A DNA stretch of 64,000 bases. Source: Gimesia chilikensis (GTDB lineage: Bacteria > Planctomycetota > Planctomycetia > Planctomycetales > Planctomycetaceae). The notes under the pieces are model-generated. The model searched no databases and was not told the DNA's origin. It saw only the letters and a list, made by a program, of their open reading frames with translations. The stretch spans positions 124,001-188,000 of the forward strand of contig NZ_VTSR01000006.1 in NCBI RefSeq assembly GCF_008329715.1, read 5' to 3'. Made by a program: the position numbers and the translations under genes. This document shows, in pieces, positions 55,039 through 63,495 of this stretch (positions within the stretch are counted from its first letter, which is position 1; every line of letters begins with the position of its first letter).

Positions 55039-56514
55039 TCAGTGGTTGTGTCCCGCGTGGGGATCGACCGCACCACCGGCTTTGTTTTTCAAAGCCATCT
55101 GCATCTGATGTGCTCCCGTGAGTGCAATTTTGTCTCCGGGGAAAATCGCACCATCGTTTTGAATGACGGCCCAGAGCTGATCCTTATACAGGACGTGCAC
55201 TGGACGCCGATCAAAGTGATCGCCGTTCTCCTGGAAAACAAAGCTCTCTGCCCCTTCGGTCGCGATTGCTTCCACGGGCACGACAATCTGCTTCTTCCAG
55301 GTTTCGACCGGAATCCGCAACTGCATCCTCTGTCCCGGCTTGAAACGCCAGGTGATGAAACGTTCTCCATCCGAGCGTACGTTTTCATGCTCAATTGTAT
55401 TCGGCAGATCGACATAGACCGAAAAGATGCGTGCATCGGTTTCGATCTGGTTGTCCAGGTAATCGATCTGCAGGTTTTTAATCAGCTCTTTGTTTTTATT
55501 ATTGATTTCCTGAATCGCTTCGACGGACCAGCCATTTTCCAGGCAACGCGTTAATTCATCGGCTTCCTGTTCAAACGCCTGCCCTTTGAGATACAGGTCA
55601 CTGTAGTCGGCCAGGACACACAGCGTATCGCCTGCCTGGACGAAGTCACCTTTGCTGATGTTCAGCGACTGCACAATGAAGATGGATTTGTGGCGGGCAT
55701 TGACCGTTCCCTGCGAACCGGGTGCGGGTGCCGAGATACGTTGAATTCCCATGTTAGGCAGTTGGACTTCCCCCGACTGATCGTGCAACTGGGGGGCATA
55801 CACCTGATGTTCTTTAATCAGCCGACGGCTGTCTCGAATCTGATCGACCTGACCTTCTGAGAAACCGTGCAACAGCAGTGCCTCCCGCTGGGCTTTCAGA
55901 ATTGCTTCCAGCTTTTCTTTGGCATACTCGCGTTCCAGCAGGACCTTACCGGCGATAACACCTTTATCCGTAATTTCCTTGATGCGGGCGATTTCCTTGT
56001 CCTCGACATCGAGTTCCCCCAGCGTCTTGAGGAAGTCGGTCTGGGCCTGCACCAGGTCTTCATGGGTCAGGCGGATCTTGAAAAGTTCCCGACCGGGCTG
56101 GACTGCTTCACCAGCGATCACGTTGACATTGGTGATGATTCCGGTCATTGGTGCCACGACTTTCACGCGGGTTTTACCGGGCATCTCAACGACGATTGCA
56201 GGAATGGTCAGCGTGCGTGTGAACGCCTGCAGCTTCACCGGAATGACTTTATCCTCTGTCAGGCCGATATTCTTGCGTGCCTGGGGAGTCAGTTCCAGAG
56301 AGGTCGATTCCTCATGCCCCGCGTGATCGTGGTCATGATGATCCTCTTCCGATCCATGCTCGCCTGATTCCGATTTTGATTTTCCGTTTTCCGCCATGCC
56401 ATTCACAGCAGGCATCCATTGTTGCTGAGTCTTCCAGGCCAGCAAGCCAACGGGGATCAGGATCAGGAAAAATAAAATCCAGATCCAGTTCTGTTTGAGT
56501 TTTGATTGATTCAT
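55039..56514 (-). CDS. Efflux RND periplasmic adaptor (CusB/CzcB-like), His-rich
   Basis: 491 aa from the ATG at 56514 with GAGGA upstream. An N-terminal membrane anchor (IWILFFLILIPVGLLAW) is followed by a His/Asp cluster (DHHDHDHAGHEE, about 58-70), barrel-sandwich and lipoyl-like segments (VVAPMTGIITNVNVIAGEAV), an alpha-hairpin (about 150-240, LEREYAKEKLEAILKAQREA) and beta-barrel/membrane-proximal parts. The C-terminus ends HAGHNH. Such His clusters at both ends are typical of adaptors that sense or hand over metal ions. It is 68 nt upstream of the pump gene and belongs to the same operon. Confidence 0.92.
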   Translation of the reverse strand: MNQSKLKQNWIWILFFLILIPVGLLAWKTQQQWMPAVNGMAENGKSKSESGEHGSEEDHHDHDHAGHEESTSLELTPQARKNIGLTEDKVIPVKLQAFTRTLTIPAIVVEMPGKTRVKVVAPMTGIITNVNVIAGEAVQPGRELFKIRLTHEDLVQAQTDFLKTLGELDVEDKEIARIKEITDKGVIAGKVLLEREYAKEKLEAILKAQREALLLHGFSEGQVDQIRDSRRLIKEHQVYAPQLHDQSGEVQLPNMGIQRISAPAPGSQGTVNARHKSIFIVQSLNISKGDFVQAGDTLCVLADYSDLYLKGQAFEQEADELTRCLENGWSVEAIQEINNKNKELIKNLQIDYLDNQIETDARIFSVYVDLPNTIEHENVRSDGERFITWRFKPGQRMQLRIPVETWKKQIVVPVEAIATEGAESFVFQENGDHFDRRPVHVLYKDQLWAVIQNDGAIFPGDKIALTGAHQMQMALKNKAGGAVDPHAGHNH

Positions 56515-56662
56515 CACAGTCCTCGACGATGACAGCGCATCGGCCGTCGTAATAAGCGCAAGGGAAGTCGAATAGAACCGGTCTCATGTAAAGGTTCGCT
56601 GACAGAACGTAATAATCCGTGTCAGAGCAGAGGCCGGAGCGACAAGAGGTACTGTGGAGTGG

Positions 56663-57154
56663 TTAAATCAACCAGACAGTGGTCTGGGCCTGGGCGCGTA
56701 CGCCCGGCGCGGCATAAAGAAAGGCCGGTGGCATCTCTCGCATCTGATTCACATACTGACGTTCCTGTGTGGAACAGAGCAGATCCCAGATGGGAAGCAG
56801 GCTGACCAGTTGCGACGATTCATCATCGACTTTGACAGTCGCTGCCGTCAGATAAGAACAACGCCCTTCATGGCAAGGGTCGGAATGCTGATGCATCGGA
56901 TGTTCGTCCTGATGTTCCGCAGCTGCAGTGTGTTCTGCATGCGCATCATGATGAGCACACCCGCTTTCGTGATCATGGTGAGCGTGTTCGGCTGCTTCGT
57001 GTTCCTGCTCAGCATCGTGTCCGCACAAGCCCAGGGGCTGACAGGAGTTAGTATGCCCCGCATGAGCGTCATGCGCGTGATGCCAGCCACAACCCAGCAA
57101 TGTGTGGGTCAGCATGGAAAACAGCATCAAGATGACAGTCATACGTAAAATCAT
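56663..57154 (-). CDS. His-rich lipoprotein, first gene of the metal-efflux operon
   Basis: 163 aa from the ATG at 57154, which has CAGGAA seven nt upstream; a GTG at 57178 is less likely. The signal peptide ends in the lipobox TLLGC (Cys22). About residues 23-100 are dominated by His with Asp, Glu, Ala and Cys (WHHAHDAHAGHTNSC, HAHHDHESGCAHHDAHAEH), clearly metal-binding. The rest is helical or mixed (YLTAATVKVDDESSQLVSLL). It lies 148 nt upstream of the adaptor gene, directly behind the operon promoter. It may chelate the substrate metal outside the cytoplasm and deliver it to the adaptor. No assigned family. Confidence 0.8.
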   Translation of the reverse strand: MILRMTVILMLFSMLTHTLLGCGWHHAHDAHAGHTNSCQPLGLCGHDAEQEHEAAEHAHHDHESGCAHHDAHAEHTAAAEHQDEHPMHQHSDPCHEGRCSYLTAATVKVDDESSQLVSLLPIWDLLCSTQERQYVNQMREMPPAFLYAAPGVRAQAQTTVWLI

Positions 57155-57187
57155 AATCGTTCCTGAGAGGAGTATCACTCTGCTGGA

Positions 57188-57255
57188 ATCATGTCACTAA
57201 AACGGGAATGTGTCAAGCTCTCTCCCTTAGAATGCAAATTTGACTCCCAGAGAGC
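57188..57255 (-). promoter_or_regulatory. Promoter and operator-like dyad of the metal-efflux operon
   Basis: On the minus strand a consensus TTGACA (57211-57216) and CATGAT (57188-57193) are exactly 17 nt apart, giving a leader of about 27 nt. Directly upstream, GCTCTCT (57217-57223) and AGAGAGC (57249-57255) form a 7-bp inverted repeat spanning 39 nt, a possible site for a metal-responsive regulator. No regulator gene is next to it. Confidence 0.6.
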
Positions 57256-57499
57256 CCCTTCTGCAATGAATTTCTCTAAGTGGTTAATGAGTGGTGCTTT
57301 ATCAGTATGTTGAAAAAACACCTCGCTGACAAAATCTGTTGCAGAATGGATCACACTGTGATCAAACCGACTCTCTCTGAAATGATAATCATCAGTTCCC
57401 TTATTGGTCCCCGCCAGCTAGACTGGAAAGTGCGCCAGTCCGATGAATCTTTCAAATGCTAAGTCGAGTTCAAGCAGGAACTCACTAAAGGAGTGAATT

Positions 57500-58468
57500 G
57501 TGTCTGCGAAATATCGCGTATTAATCACGGACCGTGCCTGGCCCGATTGTGAGGTCGAAAAACAGGAATTAGCCCGCGTGGATGCCGAAGTCATTGAGGC
57601 CCCTCCCGGCGCGGATGAACAGACCCTGATCGAACATGCGACCGGCGTCGATGCGATCGCTACCTGCTGGGCCCAGGTCACCCGGCCCGTCATCGAAGCG
57701 GCTCCCAACTGTAAAACCATCGCCCGCCTGGGTATCGGTCTCGATAACATCGACGTGGAATATGCGACTTCACAAAAGATCCCGGTCACCAATGTGCCCG
57801 ATTACTGCATCCCGGAAGTCGCCGACCATACGATTGCCCTCATGCTGGCCAGCCTGCGAAATGTGGCGTATTTTCATCAGCAGACCAAACAGGGGGTCTA
57901 TGATCTCTCCGCTGCCCCGATGCCCCGTCGGGTGAGTACGCTGACCATGGGACTGTTTGGTTTTGGATTGACCGGACAGGCGGTTGCAGAACGGGCTCGT
58001 GCGTTTGGCATGCAGGTGATCGCGACGAATTCGTCCGGCAACGATTATGGCACCGGTACGAAGATGGTCGACTTTGAGGAGCTGCTGGCAGAGAGCGATG
58101 TAATTTCGATTCACGCCCCGCTGACAGAAGCCACCGAGCACCAGTTTGATGCAGCGGCGTTCGAGAAAATGAAGTCCACTTCACTGATTATTAATACCTC
58201 GCGCGGTGCGTTGATTGAATTCGACGCGCTCAAGACGGCGATTCAGAATCAGAGCATTGCGGGTGCCGCTCTGGACGTGTTTGATCCAGAACCACCCGAC
58301 CTGACCGATCCATTCTTTCAGCATGAACGGGTGATCGCAACTCCCCATGCGGCTTTCATTTCCAGCGAATCACTGGACGAACTTCGAGCACAGGCGGCCC
58401 GTCAGATAGCAGATGTTCTCGTCGGTAAAGAGACGACGAATGTCGTAAACCCGGAAGCACTTGCATAA
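57500..58468 (+). CDS. D-isomer-specific 2-hydroxyacid dehydrogenase (CtBP-like)
   Basis: 322 aa starting at GTG 57500 with AAAGGAG at ideal spacing. NAD-binding and catalytic marks: RLGIGLDNIDVEYA, VPDYCIPEVADHTIAL, TMGLFGFGLTGQAVAERA (Rossmann Gly motif), NTSRGALIEFDAL (catalytic Arg), DVFDPEPP (Glu) and TPHAAFIS (His). Wording is closest to the C-terminal binding protein/glycerate or phosphoglycerate dehydrogenase branch. The physiological hydroxyacid is unknown. It stands alone; the 345-nt gap before it holds the efflux promoter on the other strand. Confidence 0.88.
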   Translation: MSAKYRVLITDRAWPDCEVEKQELARVDAEVIEAPPGADEQTLIEHATGVDAIATCWAQVTRPVIEAAPNCKTIARLGIGLDNIDVEYATSQKIPVTNVPDYCIPEVADHTIALMLASLRNVAYFHQQTKQGVYDLSAAPMPRRVSTLTMGLFGFGLTGQAVAERARAFGMQVIATNSSGNDYGTGTKMVDFEELLAESDVISIHAPLTEATEHQFDAAAFEKMKSTSLIINTSRGALIEFDALKTAIQNQSIAGAALDVFDPEPPDLTDPFFQHERVIATPHAAFISSESLDELRAQAARQIADVLVGKETTNVVNPEALA

Positions 58469-58621
58469 CCGGTACCATCCGCAAATAGATGTCGAAAATC
58501 TGCATCATTGAATCCGTGAATGTCATCTTGTCGGACTTTCAATAAGCTAGGTTAAATATAGCTGTATTTAACTTTAGACCAAAAGCTTTACGAAAGGCTT
58601 CACAGATTCAGGCAGGTATGG

Positions 58622-60262
58622 ATGGCCCCCGATAACAATTCTCCTCAATCCGATCACGCTGATCAGCGAATCGAATCGCCCGCGCTCCGCGAAGCGACTT
58701 CGGTTCCCGAGGGAGACGGTGCGCCTCAGCCCGCTAAAACAGAACGCCCTGAAAGCTCAGGGGAAGCGAAAGCCACTTTTTCGGAACGGGAGCAGATCCG
58801 CGCCCTGGAAGCAGAGCTGCTGGGAAAAGAGCAGCTCGTCGAAACGTTGACTGAACGACTCACCGAAGTCGCCGAAGAACTGGAAAAGAGCCAGCACAGC
58901 AGACAGGATCTGGCCAAGGTCGACAACAGAAGAATCAAAGAGCTGGAAGCCTGCCTGCGGGAAGAAGCGGAACTGGTGGAAACACTCAAGGAACGCTTAA
59001 CCGAAGTCGCCACTGAACTGGAGCGGTGCCAGAACAACCAGCAACACCCCGCGGAAACAGAGAGCCCCCGTCTGACCGAACTGGAAGCGGAGCTCGCAGA
59101 AAAATCACAACTCGTCACCGATCTGAGCGGGCGACTCTCCGAAGTCGAGTCTGAACTCGAACAGAGCCAACGCGCATACCAGGAACTCTCGGCCTCAGAA
59201 AAACAAAAGGTTCAGACACTCGAGACCGAGCTGCAGGAAAAAGACCAGCTCGTGGTGATGCTCACCGAGCGACTGGAACAGGTCGCCGAACAGCTCGATC
59301 GTCGACACCGTAGCGGTGCAGACCGAGGGATGACGGTCTCCGGGGGCATTCCCCGTGAGGTGATCGAGGAGCAGCAGAAAATCGCGCAGGATCTGCAAGC
59401 CTTCATGGAACAGATGCAGGGCGCGGAGACCGAGTCTTCCCTGGCCCGCATTGAAATGCAGATTGCCGAACTCAAAAAGATGGTCGAAGATGGGTTCGAA
59501 AAAGGTCCCGTCGCCGCGAAGCCGTCTTCCCTGGTGGATTACCTTTCCGCGCCCAGTGTTCCTGCGGTAGAAGAAAGCCCGCTGGAAAGTGAAGTGGAGC
59601 AACCGGAGTCTGAGCCAGAGGAAGCGCCAGCCAGCGAACCTGTCATCGATCCGAACGTGAGTGGCTGGGAAGCCATGAAGCAGAAGCTGCTCTCAGGCCA
59701 GGGAGTTGATGTCTCCAGTGATCTGCCGGAGAAAAAAGCACATGCTCCTGCACCTCCAGTGCCTCAACCAGAGCCCGTCGCACAAAACAGTGCCCTGCTC
59801 TCTGGTGGAACCGGACGTACCCTGGCCAGCTACAAGCCTCCCTTGCCGGAGGCTCCTGCTGAAATTGACTATGACCAGGCTTCGCATGAAGATCTGACCG
59901 CAGCCATTCGGGAACGGGATCAATACATCGGGCTGTTGATCAAACGTCTGAGAGAAGCAGAAACCGCTGTGATTCCAGTTAACTGGGAAGCCATCAACAA
60001 CGCACCTGAAGAGCTGGTGAAACATCTGCAGACACTGCAGCACGATCTGGAACACAACCTGGGACTGGCCGAAGTCGAGATCTCAATCGAACGGGCACGT
60101 CTCTCCCGTACCGAACTGATGCTGCAAAACCGCGAAGAACAGATTCGCAAAAAGGAAAAACAGCTTGGTCTCAACCTCGAACGTGGCGAAGACGAAGCGG
60201 TTCCCGAGGAAAAGCAGCTCAACGACGATCAGAAGAAACGCTGGCTCGGCTTTCTGAATTAA
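58622..60262 (+). CDS. Coiled-coil protein with exact 46-residue repeats
   Basis: 546 aa. After an acidic/Pro-rich lead (1-60) the protein has three full repeats of exactly 46 residues (61-106, 107-152, 153-198) and a partial fourth (199 to about 231). Each opens LEAEL and contains QLVETLTERLTEVAEELE-like heptads. A second coiled segment (about 245-300), a Pro/Glu-rich linker, and a third coiled segment (about 415-530, IRERDQYIGLLIKRLREAET) follow. There is no signal peptide, so it is cytoplasmic. No motif points to function; a scaffold or cytoskeletal role is only a guess. It is single-gene and convergent with the sulfatase gene. Confidence 0.8.
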   Translation: MAPDNNSPQSDHADQRIESPALREATSVPEGDGAPQPAKTERPESSGEAKATFSEREQIRALEAELLGKEQLVETLTERLTEVAEELEKSQHSRQDLAKVDNRRIKELEACLREEAELVETLKERLTEVATELERCQNNQQHPAETESPRLTELEAELAEKSQLVTDLSGRLSEVESELEQSQRAYQELSASEKQKVQTLETELQEKDQLVVMLTERLEQVAEQLDRRHRSGADRGMTVSGGIPREVIEEQQKIAQDLQAFMEQMQGAETESSLARIEMQIAELKKMVEDGFEKGPVAAKPSSLVDYLSAPSVPAVEESPLESEVEQPESEPEEAPASEPVIDPNVSGWEAMKQKLLSGQGVDVSSDLPEKKAHAPAPPVPQPEPVAQNSALLSGGTGRTLASYKPPLPEAPAEIDYDQASHEDLTAAIRERDQYIGLLIKRLREAETAVIPVNWEAINNAPEELVKHLQTLQHDLEHNLGLAEVEISIERARLSRTELMLQNREEQIRKKEKQLGLNLERGEDEAVPEEKQLNDDQKKRWLGFLN

Positions 60263-60275
60263 CCAGTCCGCCCTG

Positions 60276-61841
60276 TTACGGGATCTGCTTGCCCCGTTGA
60301 TGCTTCTGGTTCGCCACGCCGGTCATCTCTGCCCACTCCTGCCAGGCGGCTTTCATCTGTGCGACCCGTTCCGGATAGTGAGACGCCAGATTATTGGTCT
60401 CGGTGCGATCCTGTTCCAGGTCGTACAGTTCCCAGCGATTGATCGTTCGATCCGCCACCAGTTTCCATTTCCCTTGTCGGACCGCCTGGTTGTTTCGCAG
60501 TTCCCAGAACAGGGACTCGTGCGGCTGGCGCGTCTCTCCCTGGAAAATCGGCAGCATGCTCTTCCCTTCGACCGGGATAATCTTATGGCCTGCATAGGTT
60601 TCCGGGTACTTGGTCTCCGCGAGTTCGATGCAGGTCGGCATGACATCAATAATATGCGCCGGCTGGCGAGTCAGACTGGCGGGAGCCACATGTCCGGGCC
60701 AGCGGACAATCAGCGGAGTCGAAATCCCCCCTTCATGCATCCAGGTTTTAAAACGACGGAACGGTGTGTTCTGCGGGAACGCCCAGCTGGGTCCGCAGGT
60801 CGTGTAGTACTCTTTGGGACCGGGTTCCTGTTGAGGATTCGCACCTCCCGGCTCGCTGGCATCGGGACCATTGTCCGACAGGAACATCACAATCGTATTC
60901 TCATCCACGCCGGTCTCTTTGAGTGTCTGCATCAGACGGCCGATATTCTGATCCATGCAGTCAATCATCGCCGCATAGACTTCCATGCGTCGCTGCTGCC
61001 AGTCGCGGGGGTACTTATCCTTTTCCCAGTCGGCGGACTCCGGATCCCGTTCGGGCAGCTTCCACTGGGGATCGACGAGCCCCATTTTTAACTGCCGCTG
61101 ATAGCGTTCTTCCCGCAGCGCTTCCCAGCCTGCGGCATAGCGGCCTTTGTATTTCGCGATGTCTTTGGGCTTAGCGTGCAATGGATAGTGCGGCGCGGTG
61201 TAACAAAGATGCAGAAAGAAAGGCTGGTCTGTTTTCGCGTAGCCTTTGATCTGCTCGATCGCGTGATCGGTAAAGGCATCGGTCGTGTAAAAGTCATCGG
61301 GGAACTCGGTGATCCGCGTGGTGTTTTTCGCAAAGAAGCGATATCCACCCCCTGAACTGCCCCACTTGTATTTGGGATCCCGATAGTAAGGATCAAAGAA
61401 ATTGCAGCAGCCATCCAGCAGGCCGTAATAGTCTTCAAACCCACGATAAACGGGGTGCGTGGTCTCGGTACGACCCAGATGCCACTTGCCGCTGAGGGCC
61501 GTCTGATAACCGGCCTGCTTGAGCACTTCGCCGAGTGTCACCATATTCGTCGTCAGATGAGGCCGGGGATAACGGGGATAAAGCCCGGTCACCAGTGAAG
61601 CCCGCGTGGTCCAGCAGACCGCGTTATTATAGAACTGGGTGAACCGCAGGCCTTCCCGGGCCATCTGATCCAGGTTGGGTGTCTGCACTTCGCCCCCGTA
61701 GCAACCCAGGTCCGACCAGCCCATGTCATCGCACATGATCAGAATGATATTGGGCCGCGTTGTCTTCTCTGCTGCCGCAGACGGTTTCATCACTGGGGAA
61801 AGACAGACAACACACAGTAGCAGCAACACGCGCAACGACAT
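60276..61841 (-). CDS. Sulfatase, exported
   Basis: 521 aa from the ATG at 61841 with GAGGAG eight nt upstream. Signal peptide MSLRVLLLLCVVCLSPVMKP. The alkaline-phosphatase-like fold opens NIILIMCDDMGWSDLGCYGG (metal Asp pair Asp38/39). The formylglycine-forming site is C76-W-T-T-R80 in NNAVCWTTRASLVTGLYP. The usual C-x-P-x-R has Thr in place of Pro. The second metal site is MFLSDNGPDASE. Many sulfatases in Planctomycetes act on algal sulfated polysaccharides. The substrate is not predictable. It is convergent with the coiled-coil gene and precedes nothing else on its strand. Confidence 0.93.
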   Translation of the reverse strand: MSLRVLLLLCVVCLSPVMKPSAAAEKTTRPNIILIMCDDMGWSDLGCYGGEVQTPNLDQMAREGLRFTQFYNNAVCWTTRASLVTGLYPRYPRPHLTTNMVTLGEVLKQAGYQTALSGKWHLGRTETTHPVYRGFEDYYGLLDGCCNFFDPYYRDPKYKWGSSGGGYRFFAKNTTRITEFPDDFYTTDAFTDHAIEQIKGYAKTDQPFFLHLCYTAPHYPLHAKPKDIAKYKGRYAAGWEALREERYQRQLKMGLVDPQWKLPERDPESADWEKDKYPRDWQQRRMEVYAAMIDCMDQNIGRLMQTLKETGVDENTIVMFLSDNGPDASEPGGANPQQEPGPKEYYTTCGPSWAFPQNTPFRRFKTWMHEGGISTPLIVRWPGHVAPASLTRQPAHIIDVMPTCIELAETKYPETYAGHKIIPVEGKSMLPIFQGETRQPHESLFWELRNNQAVRQGKWKLVADRTINRWELYDLEQDRTETNNLASHYPERVAQMKAAWQEWAEMTGVANQKHQRGKQIP

Positions 61842-61896
61842 CAACAGAACTCCTCAGAACGAATTAAAACTTAATCTTCTTTCGTAACTCGTTCCA

Positions 61897-62541
61897 TCAT
61901 CGTGTCTGTCGGCATGTAATGCAATACTGCTGCAGGTCCAGGAAGGAGGCTTTGATCGACTCGACCAGTTGTTCGCCGGTCTCTGCATCGGGAATGGTTT
62001 CTCCAATGATCACATCGCAGTTAAAGGGGACCAGCAGCGCTTCGCCCCGCGGCAGTGCCCGGCCCAGACCGTGCATCATTACGGGTGTCAGTCTCGTATC
62101 GGAGCGATCATGCACGATGTGATAGACGCCCCGTTTGATTTCGCTCAACTCTTCGGGATTACCGCGACTGCCTTCCGGAAACAGGATCAGAATCTCGCCC
62201 CGATCCAGTGCCTCGTGACAACCCGCGAACAGCTCGCTCTTGCGCATGCGTCCGGTCCGCTGGATGGGAATGATGCCCAGACAGTTTTTGGAAAACCAGG
62301 AGAGATAGCGATTCTTCAGGAAATAATCGGCGGCCGCTACGGGACGCACCTTATGCAGACTCGACAGGGGATACAGGCTCATCAGCACCAGAGCATCGAG
62401 GTGACTGTTATGATTGGCGACGACAATCGATGGCCCCTCGACAGGCAGGTTCTGCTTACCTCGTAAGTTCAGTCCGAGAATGATAATCACGATCGGTCTG
62501 ACGATGAGCGCAAAAAACAGGATTTTGAGTACCCGCTCCAT
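61897..62541 (-). CDS. 1-acyl-sn-glycerol-3-phosphate acyltransferase-like (PlsC family)
   Basis: 214 aa. One N-terminal membrane helix (LKILFFALIVRPIVIIILGL) and the acyltransferase motifs: NHNSHLD (catalytic His and Asp, HX4D), GIIPIQRTG, and LFPEGSRGNP (phosphate/acceptor site). It should acylate lysophosphatidic acid or a similar lysolipid at the inner membrane. It is the last gene of the phospholipid operon and lies 19 nt after cdsA. The three-gene block CDP-alcohol transferase, CdsA, PlsC-like supports a shared lipid-making role. Confidence 0.9.
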   Translation of the reverse strand: MERVLKILFFALIVRPIVIIILGLNLRGKQNLPVEGPSIVVANHNSHLDALVLMSLYPLSSLHKVRPVAAADYFLKNRYLSWFSKNCLGIIPIQRTGRMRKSELFAGCHEALDRGEILILFPEGSRGNPEELSEIKRGVYHIVHDRSDTRLTPVMMHGLGRALPRGEALLVPFNCDVIIGETIPDAETGEQLVESIKASFLDLQQYCITCRQTR

Positions 62542-62560
62542 AGTTCTGTCACTCCACAGC

Positions 62561-63493
62561 TCAGAAACTCATGTAATAGAGGTAATGAAAAAACAGTGGC
62601 GATGTGAAAATCAGGCTGTCGCAGCGGTCTAGAATACCGCCGTGCCCGGGAATCAGAGAACCGCTGTCTTTGATCTCCAGGTCACGTTTGATTGATGAGA
62701 TCACGACGTCGCCGATGAACCCCGAAACGCTGATCAGCAGGCCTGCCAGCAGACTGAAGCGAAAATTCAATGGCGTCAGAAACGGTCCCAGAAAACCGGA
62801 GACCAGTGCAATAGTCAGTAATCCTCCGATGAACCCTTCCCAGGTCTTATTCGGACTGACTTTGGGAATGATCTTGTGGCGTCCCAGCAGTTTACCCCAG
62901 ATAAACTGACACACGTCATTGAACTGGGTCATGAATAACAGGAAGATCACCAGCCCCATGCCACCGGCGTCAGCGTTCTTTACCGGCAGCATCAGCAGGT
63001 AAGCGATGTGACTCAGACAGAAGACAGTCAACATGACGGCCCAGTGAATGATGCCTGCCGAATGAATGAATCCGCGCGTCTCTCCAATCAGCACCATCCG
63101 CATCGGGAGAAACAGGAACAGGTAGACCGGAATAAAGATAATAAACAGACCGTACCAGCCGATGCTGACCAGGTAGTATTGCACGGGAATCGACAGGTAG
63201 GCCCAGAACAGAACACGCCGGTCCGCCTGCCTTGTAGGGACAATCGAAAAGAACTCTTTGAGTGCCAGGAAGCTGATAAAGGCAAACAGGATGATGGCCG
63301 TCGTGCGACTCACAATCAGGCAGAGAAACAGAATACCGATCATCCACCACCAGGACTGGATCCGCTGACGCAGTTCGGTATAGTCCTTTTCCGGCTTAAG
63401 TCGCTTCAGGATCAGACGACAGGTTGTAGCCGTGACCAGCAGACCGAAGACGACCAGCATCGCATACAGAGAATGCGGAGGGATCTCCCACAT
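62561..63493 (-). CDS. cdsA: Phosphatidate cytidylyltransferase
   Basis: 310 aa from the ATG at 63493 with GGAGG seven nt upstream; a longer in-frame start at 63541 lies inside the previous gene. About eight to nine membrane helices. The CdsA signature is SSIKRDLEIKDSGSLIPGHG then GILDRCDSL, complete. It makes CDP-diacylglycerol from phosphatidate and CTP. It starts 2 nt after the stop of the CDP-alcohol transferase gene, so the two are coupled. The same pair of functions occurs in the E. coli ynbA-ynbB genes. Confidence 0.94.
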   Translation of the reverse strand: MWEIPPHSLYAMLVVFGLLVTATTCRLILKRLKPEKDYTELRQRIQSWWWMIGILFLCLIVSRTTAIILFAFISFLALKEFFSIVPTRQADRRVLFWAYLSIPVQYYLVSIGWYGLFIIFIPVYLFLFLPMRMVLIGETRGFIHSAGIIHWAVMLTVFCLSHIAYLLMLPVKNADAGGMGLVIFLLFMTQFNDVCQFIWGKLLGRHKIIPKVSPNKTWEGFIGGLLTIALVSGFLGPFLTPLNFRFSLLAGLLISVSGFIGDVVISSIKRDLEIKDSGSLIPGHGGILDRCDSLIFTSPLFFHYLYYMSF

Positions 63494-63495
63494 GA

